64,000 nucleotides of DNA, taken from assembly GCF_012584455.1 (NCBI RefSeq), contig NZ_JABAEB010000009.1, forward strand, positions 1-64,000, given 5' to 3'. Positions 46,475 through 56,417 of the stretch are shown here, piece by piece; position 1 is the first letter of the stretch; each line of letters starts with the position of its first letter. Both the position numbers and the translations under genes were made by a program. The notes under the pieces are model-generated. The model was not told where the DNA came from and did not search any database. It worked only from the letters and a program-made list of their open reading frames with translations. The stretch is from Shewanella oncorhynchi. GTDB lineage: Bacteria > Pseudomonadota > Gammaproteobacteria > Enterobacterales > Shewanellaceae.

Positions 46475-47878
46475 TTACATTTCGAATAAAATCGACATTA
46501 TGGTTGCGAGTTTATTTTCAAGCTCTTGCCACTCAGCTTCAGGCTCAGAACCTGCAATAATTCCCGCCCCCGCAAATAGATTAATCCGACCTGGTTCGAT
46601 CAGCGCACTGCGGATCGCTACCGAAAACTCACTCTCATATTTATTGAAATAGCCGCAGGCACCGGCGTACCAACCGCGAATATAACCTTCACGTTGACGA
46701 ATAAAGTTTAGCGCTGAATACCGCGGCAAGCCGCCAACTGCAGGAGTAGGATGCAGGGCTTGCAAAAGTTGGAAATCATTCACGCCCGGCTTCAATTCGG
46801 CTCGAATTGCACGGTGTAAATGTTGAATATGGTTCAGCTTAAAAATAGTCGCTAATTCATCGGCGCCAACATAATTGCTCAGCGGCGTGAGCATATTCAC
46901 TATGTGACTGCGAACAAGTTGGTTTTCAACGCTATTTTTGTTGTCTTCTAATAAAGCGTTCGCCAGCGCAACATCTTCTTCTTGATTGAGACCGCGTACC
47001 GTTGTACCAGCAAGTGCCTCGGTAAATAGTTCCTGCTGACGGCGGCGGAATAAACGCTCTGGTGAGCAAGAGATAAAAGTGCGATCTGGGCTAAATTGAA
47101 AGCCAAACTGGAAACTATTGGGATTACGGCCCTGCCAGCAAGCCAGCACCATCCAAGGATCGATAGGTTCGTTGACTTCAAGTTGCGTTAAGCGGGATAA
47201 CACGACTTTTGGGGTATCTTGATTGAATTTAGGATCCACCACTTGCTCGACTAATGTCTTCCAACGTTCAAAATCAGGTTTGTCACTGCGCCCAAGTGGA
47301 ACGATCTTTTTAGGTGGCGAGAGTGGCTTAGCAGGCATGACGGCTTCGATAGCGCCGATGGCCTTATCTATCTCACTATGGTGATCATTATCAGCAAAAT
47401 TAAGATTCACTAATAGGCTAAATTTGTTCCCACTGCGTCTAAATTCAATGCGCGGCAGGATAAAGCGGCTATTACCGAACTCAGGCCAAGACTCTATAGT
47501 GCGATCGAAGGCAACACCGCCATAGTAGCGAATATTCTGATTCGTCGATAAGGCTCGCTGCTCTTGGTAGGCCATGGCCAGTTGCTGATCATTGATTCCG
47601 GTTTCAAATCTAAAGTCTTTGCACGCCCCTATCGCCGCGACTTCTTCGATTCTGTCGCGCCCATGCCAGTAGATCCTTGGGTATTGAGCCTGGGATGCCA
47701 GCCATGAAATTAAAGGCATAGCGACAGTGTTTAGTGACAACTGCACTATCGGTTCCGTCGGTGGAACTTGCTTTAATTGAATGAGTTTGTCGATGAGAGA
47801 CTTAAGGTCTTCAGACAGGGCATGAACGGGCAAATAGAACTCCAAAGATAACGGATGAAGGCGAAAGCTGAAGGTCAC
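46475..47878 (-). CDS. menF: Isochorismate synthase
   Basis: 467 residues. Chorismate-binding enzyme that starts menaquinone synthesis (chorismate to isochorismate). The N-terminal 200 residues are variable. The catalytic core has FISCSPERLFRRR, TEALAGTTVRG, EDNKNSVENQLV (metal Glu), LHPTPAVGGLPR, GWYAGACGYFN and the end GAGIIAGSEPEAEWQELENK. It aligns with E. coli MenF rather than EntC by the HPTPAVGG and AGSEPE segments, and no siderophore genes are nearby. Menaquinone is central to anaerobic respiration in Shewanella. Confidence 0.92.
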   Translation of the reverse strand: MTFSFRLHPLSLEFYLPVHALSEDLKSLIDKLIQLKQVPPTEPIVQLSLNTVAMPLISWLASQAQYPRIYWHGRDRIEEVAAIGACKDFRFETGINDQQLAMAYQEQRALSTNQNIRYYGGVAFDRTIESWPEFGNSRFILPRIEFRRSGNKFSLLVNLNFADNDHHSEIDKAIGAIEAVMPAKPLSPPKKIVPLGRSDKPDFERWKTLVEQVVDPKFNQDTPKVVLSRLTQLEVNEPIDPWMVLACWQGRNPNSFQFGFQFSPDRTFISCSPERLFRRRQQELFTEALAGTTVRGLNQEEDVALANALLEDNKNSVENQLVRSHIVNMLTPLSNYVGADELATIFKLNHIQHLHRAIRAELKPGVNDFQLLQALHPTPAVGGLPRYSALNFIRQREGYIRGWYAGACGYFNKYESEFSVAIRSALIEPGRINLFAGAGIIAGSEPEAEWQELENKLATIMSILFEM

Positions 47879-48348
47879 TCTGTCAGCGTCAGTAAATTCG
47901 ACTCAGGTTAATGTCCTCTTTTACAAGCCATTTACCTGTAGTGATTTTAGTCTGTAAATAAGAATCTTTCGCTCAAATTAAAGGCCACGGTCGAGTGTGT
48001 CAAGATGTAAGGCCCTATCGTGTGACTTTCGCCATAGTCTCATTTTACGCTGATAAAAAATGTGACTTGAGTGGGTCTTTTTGTCGGGCAAGTCACCCTC
48101 GATGGACATTTTGTCTCTTAGTCGTTAAATGTACTTTCCCTTTGTCGTAATTAGTCGATCTAGGTTGGTTTTTAAACGTTTTTCGGTTGAGACAGAATAA
48201 TCGCGGTCCACAATAGCTGGCACATCTTAAATTTTCTACGTGACAAGTTAGATGTCTATTAACGTATGACTCGCCGTGGGAATGAAAAGACGACTAGGGT
48301 GAAGCCTTGTCATAGGCTGTTCGTTAGATCTTTATAGGCAGATATAGC
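47879..48348. other. Divergent spacer between menF and the ECF ATPase gene
   Basis: 470 bases. It holds one inverted repeat, GTGACTTG (48062-48069) and CAAGTCAC (48089-48096), that could form a stem-loop. I searched by eye for TPP, cobalamin and FMN riboswitch cores and found none. No open frame with a ribosome site was seen. Confidence 0.5.
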
Positions 48349-49719
48349 ATGAAACTCTTAGATCTCGAAGGCGTTAGCTTCAACTATGGCAGCCAGTTAC
48401 CGACGGTATTGCAGGAAATTAACTTGGCGATTGGTACAGGCCAATGCCATTGCGTGAGCGGTCCGACGGGCTCAGGAAAATCGAGTTTGCTAAACCTACT
48501 GGCGGGCGTGTTAAATCGCCCGCATGAAGGTGACATCTGGCGTTATCCTCAATTGGTTACGGGTCTGGTAATGCAAGACCCACAAACTCAGCTACTAAGG
48601 CAAACCGTTGGTGCCGAGGTGGCTTTCGCCTTAGAAAACCTCGGTATTCCCACCGAGCAAATGCTACCTAAAGTGCAATTAGCTCTGCGGCGTGTGGGCT
48701 TGTATTTGCGCCTCGATACCCAAGTCAGCACGCTTTCTCTCGGTCAAAAATATCGCTTAATGATCGCCGCCCAGTTAGTGTCAGAGCCGCATTTACTGCT
48801 GCTCGATGAACCTTGGGCACAACTCGATGATCACGGTGTGAGTGAGCTGCTGGTCGTGCTTCGCAATTTTATCCAAGATGGTATGGCGCTAGTATTAGTT
48901 GAGCATAACGCCTCGGCATTCGCCGAGATTATTCAGCATTATTGGCAGTTAGAGGCTGGCAAGTTGTCCGAAGGCATCTATACCGTGAGCGATGCGCCGC
49001 AAATTGAAGCGCCTGCGTGGCGACATCAAGCTAAATTTGAGCATTTAGGCAAAGTCTTGGTCAGTGCCGAAGCCTTTGATTTTGGGTTCGATGCTTGTCC
49101 CACGTTATTTGCGTGTCCACAAGGATTTCAATTGCAAGCGGGGGAGATAGTGACCTTAGTGGGCGACAACGGCTCTGGTAAAACGAGTTTATTGAAAACC
49201 ATAGCGGGCGTGCACAGTTTAAGGCAGCGTCTTCCCCTTAAAGTGCTAGGGCGAAGGCCTAAATTGGGGATTTATGGCGCTGAATTGGGACTATTGATGC
49301 AAAGGCCGAGTCGACAATTATTCGAGTCTAACGTGCTAGCCGAAATGCAGTTTAGCCTTAGGCGCTTTGAGCTCCCCAAAGAGCGAGCGGTGCAAATGTT
49401 AGACGAGTTGGATTTATTTAGCTTAGCCCATCTGTCGCCCCACAAATTATCCTACGGCCAACAGCACTTGATTGCCTTAGCGTCACTCGCCTGTCTACGC
49501 CCTAAGGTGCTGCTTTTGGACGATCCATTGGCGGGGATGGATAAGCATTACTACGGCAAAGTGTGGTACTTGCTAAAGCGGTTAAGCTCCCAAGGTTGCG
49601 CTATTTTGCTCAGCACTCACAGAAGCATTGAACACAGCGCAGTGTCACGGCAACTGAGTTTACGTAATGGTTTATTGGTGGAAGAGTCAACTGAAATGGT
49701 TGAGCGTTATGTGGGGTAA
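48349..49719 (+). CDS. Double ABC ATPase of ECF-transporter type, orphan
   Basis: 456 residues with two fused ABC ATPase domains. Domain 1: Walker A GPTGSGKS (about 37-44), Q-region VMQDPQTQLL typical of ECF A-subunits, signature LSLGQ, Walker B LLLLDEPW, H-loop VEHN. Domain 2: Walker A GDNGSGKT (about 271-278), LMQRPSRQLF, signature LSYGQ, Walker B LLLDDPLAG where the catalytic Glu is Asp, H-loop STHRS. ECF transporters take up vitamins or metals and need membrane T and S subunits; none is encoded within the window. One site is probably weak or inactive, as in many asymmetric ABC pairs. Confidence 0.85.
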   Translation: MKLLDLEGVSFNYGSQLPTVLQEINLAIGTGQCHCVSGPTGSGKSSLLNLLAGVLNRPHEGDIWRYPQLVTGLVMQDPQTQLLRQTVGAEVAFALENLGIPTEQMLPKVQLALRRVGLYLRLDTQVSTLSLGQKYRLMIAAQLVSEPHLLLLDEPWAQLDDHGVSELLVVLRNFIQDGMALVLVEHNASAFAEIIQHYWQLEAGKLSEGIYTVSDAPQIEAPAWRHQAKFEHLGKVLVSAEAFDFGFDACPTLFACPQGFQLQAGEIVTLVGDNGSGKTSLLKTIAGVHSLRQRLPLKVLGRRPKLGIYGAELGLLMQRPSRQLFESNVLAEMQFSLRRFELPKERAVQMLDELDLFSLAHLSPHKLSYGQQHLIALASLACLRPKVLLLDDPLAGMDKHYYGKVWYLLKRLSSQGCAILLSTHRSIEHSAVSRQLSLRNGLLVEESTEMVERYVG

Positions 49720-49755
49720 TTGTGAGCTTTTCGCGCGTGAGGGGCGCAGGTTTTG

Positions 49756-49776
49756 AATGCCTAGCCCTTAGGCATT
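49756..49776. terminator. Hairpin after the ECF ATPase gene
   Basis: 8-bp arms AATGCCTA / TAGGCATT with a 5-base loop, 36 bases after the stop and followed by TGTTG. The remaining spacer to 50025 holds no other feature I can support. Confidence 0.5.
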
Positions 49777-50025
49777 TGTTGAAATAATGAGAGATTGAAA
49801 TGGGCCTAATCTACGCCTTAAGCTCTGATTTCATCGTATCTTGTTTAGGACCCTTTATTTACCAAGAAAGTCTATGGTGATTTTCTAATCCTCGTCTTAG
49901 AATGCCCCTCACGTCTGTTCTATAATAATCAAAAATAACAACAGAACATTTGAGCGTAAGTCGCTTTAATGTCGTATGGTTAAGTTGATATTTTATTCAG
50001 GCACATCATCCTTGGGGTTGTAGAT

Positions 50026-51216
50026 ATGAGTGAGTCGGCAGAATCAGTTGAACTTATCAAATTACCTGTGTCGCAATTGACATTAGGTATGTTTGTCAGT
50101 GCCATAGACAAAAATGATAAAGGTCAACTTGCTATTGCAAATGCAGGACAAATTAAACACAAGGATGCGATTTTAAAGTTAGCTAAAAGTGGTATTAAAT
50201 TTGTTTGGGTAGACGCTGATCGTTCGGCTGAACATTGTGGGTTAAAGAAAAAAATCACTAACGATAATCAAACTGACAATAAAAAAGCGCTCATTAGCCG
50301 CGATAAGCAACAAGCTCAAGCTAAAGTCATGCTTACCGAAGCGAAAGACCTCATTCGTAAAGTCTTATCTGAGACCTTCGAAGGTAAAGCCATCGAAGTT
50401 GCCCCCTTCGAAGCGTTGGCCGATACCATGATAGAGTCAGTGATGTTGGATGCTGATGCGCTTAAATGTATGTCTGCACTCCGTTCAAAAGATGCCTATC
50501 TACTTGAACATTCAGTGAATGTCGCCTTTCTACTGGTGACCTTTGGTAAATACTTAAAGCTAGATCGCGTCATGTTACGGGAAATGGCGGTCGGCGGGAT
50601 TTTGCACGATATTGGCAAGATTAAAGTCGACAATAAAGTGCTGCATAAGCCGGGCAAACTGACGCCGGAAGAGTTCGAACATATGAAGCTGCATCAAGTG
50701 TATGCGCTTGAAATTATGAACGAAACTACTGGTCTGTCACAGATCAGTAAAGATATCTGCTTGATGCACCATGAAAAATTAGATGGCAGAGGTTATCCAA
50801 GGGGTTTGAAGGGTGATGAAATCCCCCGCCATGGCCGTATGAGTTGTATCGTTGATATCTTCGATGCTTTGACAGCGACGCGATGTTATAAAGAGGCTAT
50901 GAGCCCTGCCGCGGCCTTTAAAATTTTACTCAGTCTGACGCCATTCCATTTGGATCAAGAATTGGTCTATGAGTTTATTCGTTGTATTGGTGTTTACCCT
51001 GTGGGTTCCTTAGTTGAATTGTCGGATGGTCGTGTTGGTATTGTTTGGGCCTCGAAAGATAGGGATGCGCTACATCCAATCGTAAAGTGTTTTTATTCTT
51101 TAAAAGTAAAACGTTACACTGATGTCGCTATGGTGGATTTATTAAAATCTGAACTTTATATTGAACGCGGTGTGTCACCGAGTACATTAGATATCGATCC
51201 GACTCCTTTCTATTAA
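50026..51216 (+). CDS. HD-GYP domain c-di-GMP phosphodiesterase
   Basis: 396 residues. N-terminal DUF3391 (about 1-145), beginning IKLPVSQLTLGMFVSAID, then HD-GYP (about 150-345): HSVNVAFLL, the metal pair in GGILHDIGK (about 191-199), KLHQVYALEIM, LMHHEKLDGRGYPRG (about 245-259; GYP intact) and VDIFDALTATRCYKEAMSP. All metal-binding His and Asp residues are present, so hydrolysis of c-di-GMP to GMP or pGpG is expected. It is monocistronic or loosely linked to the PqiA-like gene 110 bases on. Confidence 0.94.
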   Translation: MSESAESVELIKLPVSQLTLGMFVSAIDKNDKGQLAIANAGQIKHKDAILKLAKSGIKFVWVDADRSAEHCGLKKKITNDNQTDNKKALISRDKQQAQAKVMLTEAKDLIRKVLSETFEGKAIEVAPFEALADTMIESVMLDADALKCMSALRSKDAYLLEHSVNVAFLLVTFGKYLKLDRVMLREMAVGGILHDIGKIKVDNKVLHKPGKLTPEEFEHMKLHQVYALEIMNETTGLSQISKDICLMHHEKLDGRGYPRGLKGDEIPRHGRMSCIVDIFDALTATRCYKEAMSPAAAFKILLSLTPFHLDQELVYEFIRCIGVYPVGSLVELSDGRVGIVWASKDRDALHPIVKCFYSLKVKRYTDVAMVDLLKSELYIERGVSPSTLDIDPTPFY

Positions 51217-51329
51217 TCTTCAAATCCTACCTTAAATACCGGTCATCTGAGTCGATGGCTGGTGTGAATGATTGCAGAGCCTGCGCTAAAAACCGTAAAC
51301 TGAAAGTATTTCTCTGGTCGAGCAATGCT

Positions 51330-51965
51330 ATGAACAGTGCTATGAAATCTCTATTTCCTATTTTTATCATTATCTTATCCTTGGCTTTGTTAATCCCTGG
51401 GGTGACTCAACCTATTTTGAGTATCAGCGGCAGTATCGATAAGGCCAAGCTGGCGGAACAAGGCATAGAGCAAGTTGCCCAAAGCTTTGATGAGGACTCT
51501 GGACGTGACAGTGCCCGCGGCATGTTAAGCATGGTCAGTGGCTTGCTTGGGTTTAATAGCCTTAAGGGCGAAGTCCAAGTGTTGCAGAAGACTCGTAGTA
51601 TTTGGGGAACAGTGACCGAGCTTTATCACTCTGGTAATGGACTCGTCGCGGGATTAGTCATGTTATTCAGCGTGGTGGTGCCAGCCTTGAAGTTGAGCTT
51701 AATGTTGGCACAGCAATGTGTTAGCTCGATTGGCCTGAAACTGAGGATTAATGCCGTCGTCAACGCACTCGCCAAGTGGTCGATGGCCGATGTGTTTGTG
51801 ATAGCGCTGATCATCACCTTTATGGCGGGGAACGCCTCAGGTGGCATGGGGGAAATGCTAAAAACCCAAGCGCAGTTTGAAAACGGTTTTTACTTCTTTA
51901 CCGCTTACTGCATTTTATCGATCCTGAGTGGTTTTTTAGTGCGGCGTCCAACGCCAATTTTGTAG
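51330..51965 (+). CDS. PqiA-family inner membrane protein
   Basis: 211 residues from the ATG at 51330; the frame is open to 51255, and ATG 51342 is a further choice, with no clear ribosome site to decide. Four predicted membrane helices. The PqiA domain is seen in RSIWGTVTELYHSGNGLVAG, SVVVPALKLSLM and KWSMADVFVIALIITF. PqiA proteins act with MCE-type PqiB and PqiC in lipid transport across the envelope, but no such partners are here, and the usual second PqiA repeat and zinc ribbon are missing, so it is a half-length member. Confidence 0.8.
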   Translation: MNSAMKSLFPIFIIILSLALLIPGVTQPILSISGSIDKAKLAEQGIEQVAQSFDEDSGRDSARGMLSMVSGLLGFNSLKGEVQVLQKTRSIWGTVTELYHSGNGLVAGLVMLFSVVVPALKLSLMLAQQCVSSIGLKLRINAVVNALAKWSMADVFVIALIITFMAGNASGGMGEMLKTQAQFENGFYFFTAYCILSILSGFLVRRPTPIL

Positions 51966-51976
51966 CTATTTTATAA

Positions 51977-52010
51977 GGCATCCCGACCTTAGCGATAAGG
52001 TCGGGATGCC
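51977..52010. terminator. Strong hairpin between the PqiA-like and DUF3240 genes
   Basis: 15-bp perfect arms GGCATCCCGACCTTA and complement, loop GCGA, between convergent genes. The stem is very stable; flanking T and A runs are weak. Confidence 0.8.
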
Positions 52011-52031
52011 GAGATTTAACCGCTCAGCGAG

Positions 52032-52337
52032 TTAGGACAGAGTACCATTTTGATAGATGGGCATAATCCAATAGCGACAGGGATTATGTTTGCAGATTAA
52101 CGCCAGTGCCGCGAGCAGCGCCGCTTGTTGCGCAGCGGGGTGCATGATTTCGAATTTGCAAAACTCCCGATAACCTTCCACTTGTTCCTTGATATTAAAA
52201 TGGCTGTGTTCACGGCTAAAACCACAAATATTCCCTAGGCTAAAGCCCGATAGAAACTCCAGCTCTATCAAGGTATCGACTATGTCGTCCTTAATATCAT
52301 TTTGGGCGATCAGTACTAACAGTTGTTCTGTGCTCAT
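52032..52337 (-). CDS. DUF3240 family protein of the metal efflux operon
   Basis: 101 residues. DUF3240, a small ferredoxin-like/PII-like domain that often accompanies CzcA-type pumps; the core is LLVLIAQNDIKDDIVDTLIEL, FSREHSHFNIKEQVEGYREF. Two Cys and several His could bind metal. Its ATG overlaps the end of the pump gene by four bases (translational coupling). Its role is not established; a metal-sensing or modulating function is inferred from context. Confidence 0.85.
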   Translation of the reverse strand: MSTEQLLVLIAQNDIKDDIVDTLIELEFLSGFSLGNICGFSREHSHFNIKEQVEGYREFCKFEIMHPAAQQAALLAALALICKHNPCRYWIMPIYQNGTLS

Positions 52338-55300
52338 TTACGTTTCTCCAGCCAAAAATACAGAATTGGCAGTAAATACAGTGTGGTAATGGTTGAAGTG
52401 AGCAGACCGCCAATCACCACAATCGCTAAAGGTTTTTGAATTTCAGCCCCAGGACCTGAGGCAAACACTAGTGGCATAAGACCAAACATGGCCGTTGTCG
52501 CCGTCATCAAAATGGGGCGTAAACGCCGCGCCGCACCTTGTTCCACCCGTTCGCGCAGGTTGCTGAACATGTGCTTGGTTTGTTCGTAATAGCTGACCAT
52601 TACCACTCCATTGAGCACAGCGACACCGAGCAGGGCGATAAAGCCAACTGAGGCGGGCACGGACAAATATTCCCCAGATAAATACAGGCTAACTATGCCG
52701 CCCATCATAGCGAAGGGAACGTTGGCGAGGATTAAGCCCGCTTTGGCCAGTGAGCCAAATGTGGTGAATAAAATCAAAGTGATCAGTGCGATAGCAATGG
52801 GGATCACTAGTAGTAAATTGCTGGTGGCCCGTTGTTGGTTTTCAAACTCGCCACCAAAACTCACGCTATAACCGCTCGGGAGTTTGATTTCCTTTGCGAT
52901 TTTAGCGTTGAGCTCTTCTACAAAACTCACAATATCGCGACCCTGCACGTTGGTGGTGATCACTGAAAAGCGATTCCCTTGCTCACGCTCGATAAGGATG
53001 GGGCCTTGCTTATAGCTTAAGGTAGCGACATCACTCAGGCGTTTTAAAGAGTGATCTGGCATCACCAGTAACTGATTTTTAAGCTCATTAATGCTGCTTA
53101 AGTGGCTCTGATTATTAGCCATCAGTACGGGCGTTCGTTTCTTACCTTGCAGCACTTCGGTCACGATCACGCCTTCGAGCTGGCTTTTCAGGTAGCGAGC
53201 AAACTCCATGGTGCTCATGCCAAAGCCACGGGCGAGCTCGTTATCTAAGGTGAGGTTGATAAAAGGACTGCCTTCGATCATCGCCATTTTCACATCGACG
53301 CTGCCACTGGTGGCATTAACGAGCTGTTGGATCTGGCTCGTGAGCTGGCCTAAGGTGTCGATATCATTACCAAAGACCTTAATCGCCACGTCGCCAATGC
53401 TGCCGGTGAGCATTTCGGACACACGCATTTGTATCGGTTGAGTGAAGTTAAAATTAACGCCGGGATAGTCCAATAACACAGCGCGGATCGCATCGATAAG
53501 CGCTTCTTTATTTGCAAAGCGCCATTCACTGCGGGGAAAAAGTTCTAAGAATACATCGGTTTCATTGAGCCCCATGGGATCTAAGCCGATTTCATCCGCG
53601 CCAGTACGCGCCACCATTTGTTTGATTTCAGGAACTTTAGCCAGCAAGGTTTGCTGAATTTGCTTGTCGATGGCAATCGAAGCTTCGAGTGAAATCGACG
53701 GGGATTTCTCCAGCTGCAGGATAATGTCGCCTTCATCTAAGGTCGGCATAAAGGTTTTTCCCACTAACCCGAACAAGCCTAAGCTGACGATAAGCAAGCT
53801 AAAGGCGATCACCATAAAGCGTTTTTGATGGCTAAACGTGCTCTTGAGGCTGACCAGATAAAACTGTTTAAGCTTTTCAATCGCCTTAGGTTCCTTGGCG
53901 GCTTTTTCGTTGACGAGATAAGAGGCGATAACCGGAATGACAGTTAACGACAACACCAGCGCCGACAGCATGGCAAACACGATAGTGACCGCAACTGGGG
54001 TGAAGAGTTTGCCTTCAAGCCCGCTCAAGGTCAGTAAGGGCGAGAACACTATCATGACGATCACAGTGCCCGACACCACGGGAATGGCAACGTCCTTGGT
54101 TGCGCGAAAAATCAAGTGCAGCCGCGGTAATCTCTGCTTAGTAGCGATGAGATTCACCATGTTTTCGACTACGACCACAGATGAATCCACCAACATGCCG
54201 ATGGCAATAACCAGTCCGCCTAGGCTCATTAAGTTTGCAGAAAGATTGAAGTAATCCATCATCAAAAACGTCATCAACGCGGCAAGAGGCAGCGAGAGTG
54301 ACACGACCAATGCGGCGCGCACGTTGCCTAAAAATAGCGCCAGCAAGATGATCACCAACACTACGGCTTCGAATAAGGCATTGGAGATAGTATCAATCGC
54401 GGTATTGATCAGATTAGCGCGGTCATAAAAGGTGTTGATCTGGCTACCTTCTGGCAAGGTTAGGCTGATTTGATCGAGTTTTTCTTTAATGTTTTTGACT
54501 ACTTGTGCTGTATTGGCGTCTTTTAGGGCGATGATCAAAGCTTCTGCGGTTTCGTTACCGTCCTTAGTGACTGCACCATAGCGGGCTAAGTGGCCAATTT
54601 GAATATCGGCTAAATCCTGCAGTCGATACACTCTGGCATCATCGGCTTTGATCACTAATTGTTTGAGCTCGTCGATATCATCGATGCGACCTTCGGCGCG
54701 CACTATGATGGTATCTGTACCAATGGTGAGCTTGCCCGCACCTTCGTTGTGATTATTCTCCACTATCGCTTGTTGCAGCGCCGCAAAACTTACGCCCGCG
54801 GCCGCCATAGCCGCAGGTTTGGGGGTCACACTAAAGCTTTTGGCATAGCCACCGAGGATATTCACATCGGCGACACCTGCAACGGTTCGTAGTAGCGGAC
54901 GGATTTCCCATTCGAGTAATTGACGCCTTTCCATCAGTGATAGATTGGGATTTTCGAGTGAAAACATAAAGATTTCGCTGAGTGGCGTACTCATAGGCGC
55001 TACGCCGCCCGTCACACCTTCAGGGAAACTGTCCCACACGGCGGCGATGCGTTCACTCACCTGCTGGCGCGCCCAATAGATATCTGTGCCTTCGTCAAAA
55101 TCTAGGGTGATATCGCTGATGGCGTATTTAGTGGTTGAGCGCAGAATCGATTGATGGGGAATGCCTAGCAGTTCGGTTTCAATCGGCACGGTAATTTGCG
55201 CTTCGATTTCCTCCGGCGTCATGCCGGGCGCCTTGAGGATGATCTTCACTTGGGTGGGCGAAATATCGGGAAAGGCATCCAAGGGAATGGAAAACCAGGC

Positions 55301-55387
55301 TCGTGCTCCCGCTAACATGATGATCAGCGCCACAATCAGCACAAATAAGCGCTGCGTAAGCGAAAAGCGGATGACTGAGGTCAACAT
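52334..55387 (-). CDS. Heavy-metal RND efflux pump, CzcA/CusA family
   Basis: 1017 residues, full length, 12 membrane helices and two large periplasmic loops. Proton-driven inner-membrane pump of a tripartite system. In helix 4 the signature reads AIG-x3-DSS-x3-VEN. This is neither the Zn/Co form (DFG-x3-DGA) nor the Cu/Ag form (AIG-x3-DAA) but closest to the AIG...DGS subgroup (HME5), whose metal is less certain. The paired Met ligands of the Cu pump CusA are not clear. Substrate therefore undetermined. Downstream of its adaptor by one base. Confidence 0.93.
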   Translation of the reverse strand: MLTSVIRFSLTQRLFVLIVALIIMLAGARAWFSIPLDAFPDISPTQVKIILKAPGMTPEEIEAQITVPIETELLGIPHQSILRSTTKYAISDITLDFDEGTDIYWARQQVSERIAAVWDSFPEGVTGGVAPMSTPLSEIFMFSLENPNLSLMERRQLLEWEIRPLLRTVAGVADVNILGGYAKSFSVTPKPAAMAAAGVSFAALQQAIVENNHNEGAGKLTIGTDTIIVRAEGRIDDIDELKQLVIKADDARVYRLQDLADIQIGHLARYGAVTKDGNETAEALIIALKDANTAQVVKNIKEKLDQISLTLPEGSQINTFYDRANLINTAIDTISNALFEAVVLVIILLALFLGNVRAALVVSLSLPLAALMTFLMMDYFNLSANLMSLGGLVIAIGMLVDSSVVVVENMVNLIATKQRLPRLHLIFRATKDVAIPVVSGTVIVMIVFSPLLTLSGLEGKLFTPVAVTIVFAMLSALVLSLTVIPVIASYLVNEKAAKEPKAIEKLKQFYLVSLKSTFSHQKRFMVIAFSLLIVSLGLFGLVGKTFMPTLDEGDIILQLEKSPSISLEASIAIDKQIQQTLLAKVPEIKQMVARTGADEIGLDPMGLNETDVFLELFPRSEWRFANKEALIDAIRAVLLDYPGVNFNFTQPIQMRVSEMLTGSIGDVAIKVFGNDIDTLGQLTSQIQQLVNATSGSVDVKMAMIEGSPFINLTLDNELARGFGMSTMEFARYLKSQLEGVIVTEVLQGKKRTPVLMANNQSHLSSINELKNQLLVMPDHSLKRLSDVATLSYKQGPILIEREQGNRFSVITTNVQGRDIVSFVEELNAKIAKEIKLPSGYSVSFGGEFENQQRATSNLLLVIPIAIALITLILFTTFGSLAKAGLILANVPFAMMGGIVSLYLSGEYLSVPASVGFIALLGVAVLNGVVMVSYYEQTKHMFSNLRERVEQGAARRLRPILMTATTAMFGLMPLVFASGPGAEIQKPLAIVVIGGLLTSTITTLYLLPILYFWLEKRK

Positions 55388-55388
55388 C

Positions 55389-56417
55389 TTATTCGCCTCC
55401 TAAGCCAAGCATTATGCCTTTGACTGCAGCAACTGACTGGGATAGCACTTGGATTTGGCTGAGTTCTTGATCGCTTTCAACGATATATTGCTCTGGGGTT
55501 GAGCCAAGAATATTGATTGTAATCGAGGTGAGCGTGTCTGCGGTTTTAGTGAAGACTTGGCTGTCTTGCTCCCAACTGAATACGCTATTTTTAGGCAATA
55601 AATACACCGCCTTTTGATACTCGGGTATCACAGTGATCTGTTGTCCTAACAGTAAGTTACACTCCTGCGGCAAGGGTGATGACCAAGCGGTCACAAAGGC
55701 ACCTTCGGCGATGGCCGACACGGACTCAATAGCGATATGGCACTGATTGATATTCACCGCCGAGAGCGAGTGCGACTGACTCATTGGCACACTGACCTTG
55801 ACGCGAATGCTGTCGCTGGGCACCAGTGAGAATAGCTGTGAACCCGCCATATAAGGCCCATTCACTTGGTTGAGTTTAACGATCCCCGCCACTGGCGTGC
55901 CTACCACTAGGGAGTCTGTGGTGGCATCTGTGCTTTTGACTATCTCCATAAAATGCTGCATGTGCTCGTATTCGAGGTGAGTGCTGAAGTAGTCTTGGCT
56001 GATCTCTTGCCATTTTTCTGCGCTAATACTGCCATTGTTTAATAAGGGTTTATTGCGCTCATAACGGCTTTTGGCTAGTTGATACAAGCTGCTGGCGGCT
56101 TCGACTTGGGCGAGGTAGTGGAACACTTCTGGCCCAGTCAGTTTGACAATCGCTTGGCCTTTAGTGACGAGCTGGCCTTGGCCGACGAGAAAGCTGATCT
56201 GCTGGATATTCTCCGGTGTGCTGATCCAGTAATCGTTACCGGGGAGGATTTCAACCTGCGCGGGCAACGGGCTGCCCTCATAACTGGCGACTTTCTGTGG
56301 TTGCACGTAGCTCAGGTCTAAATTACCGAGGGAACTTATCGTTAAGGATTCAGCCTGCACTAAGGTGGCAACACTGGCGGATAAACAGAAAAGGCATGCG
56401 CCGTACTTGGCCATCAT
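55389..56417 (-). CDS. RND efflux periplasmic adaptor (membrane fusion protein)
   Basis: 342 residues with a signal peptide (about 1-22, ending VQAES). Order: beta-barrel and lipoyl segments (SYEGSPLPAQVEILPGNDYWIS, QGQLVTKGQAIVKLTG), an alpha-helical hairpin (about 120-180), lipoyl return (VVGTPVAGIVKLNQVNGPYMAGSQLFSL) and a C-terminal beta domain. It connects the pump to the TolC-like protein. No His- or Met-rich N-terminal metal chaperone region like that of CusB. Start codon overlaps the TolC gene by four bases. Confidence 0.9.
   Translation of the reverse strand: MMAKYGACLFCLSASVATLVQAESLTISSLGNLDLSYVQPQKVASYEGSPLPAQVEILPGNDYWISTPENIQQISFLVGQGQLVTKGQAIVKLTGPEVFHYLAQVEAASSLYQLAKSRYERNKPLLNNGSISAEKWQEISQDYFSTHLEYEHMQHFMEIVKSTDATTDSLVVGTPVAGIVKLNQVNGPYMAGSQLFSLVPSDSIRVKVSVPMSQSHSLSAVNINQCHIAIESVSAIAEGAFVTAWSSPLPQECNLLLGQQITVIPEYQKAVYLLPKNSVFSWEQDSQVFTKTADTLTSITINILGSTPEQYIVESDQELSQIQVLSQSVAAVKGIMLGLGGE

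Noticed and set aside
47879..48348. Vitamin riboswitch before the ECF ATPase gene
   Set aside because: No TPP, cobalamin or FMN core elements seen; only one simple inverted repeat.
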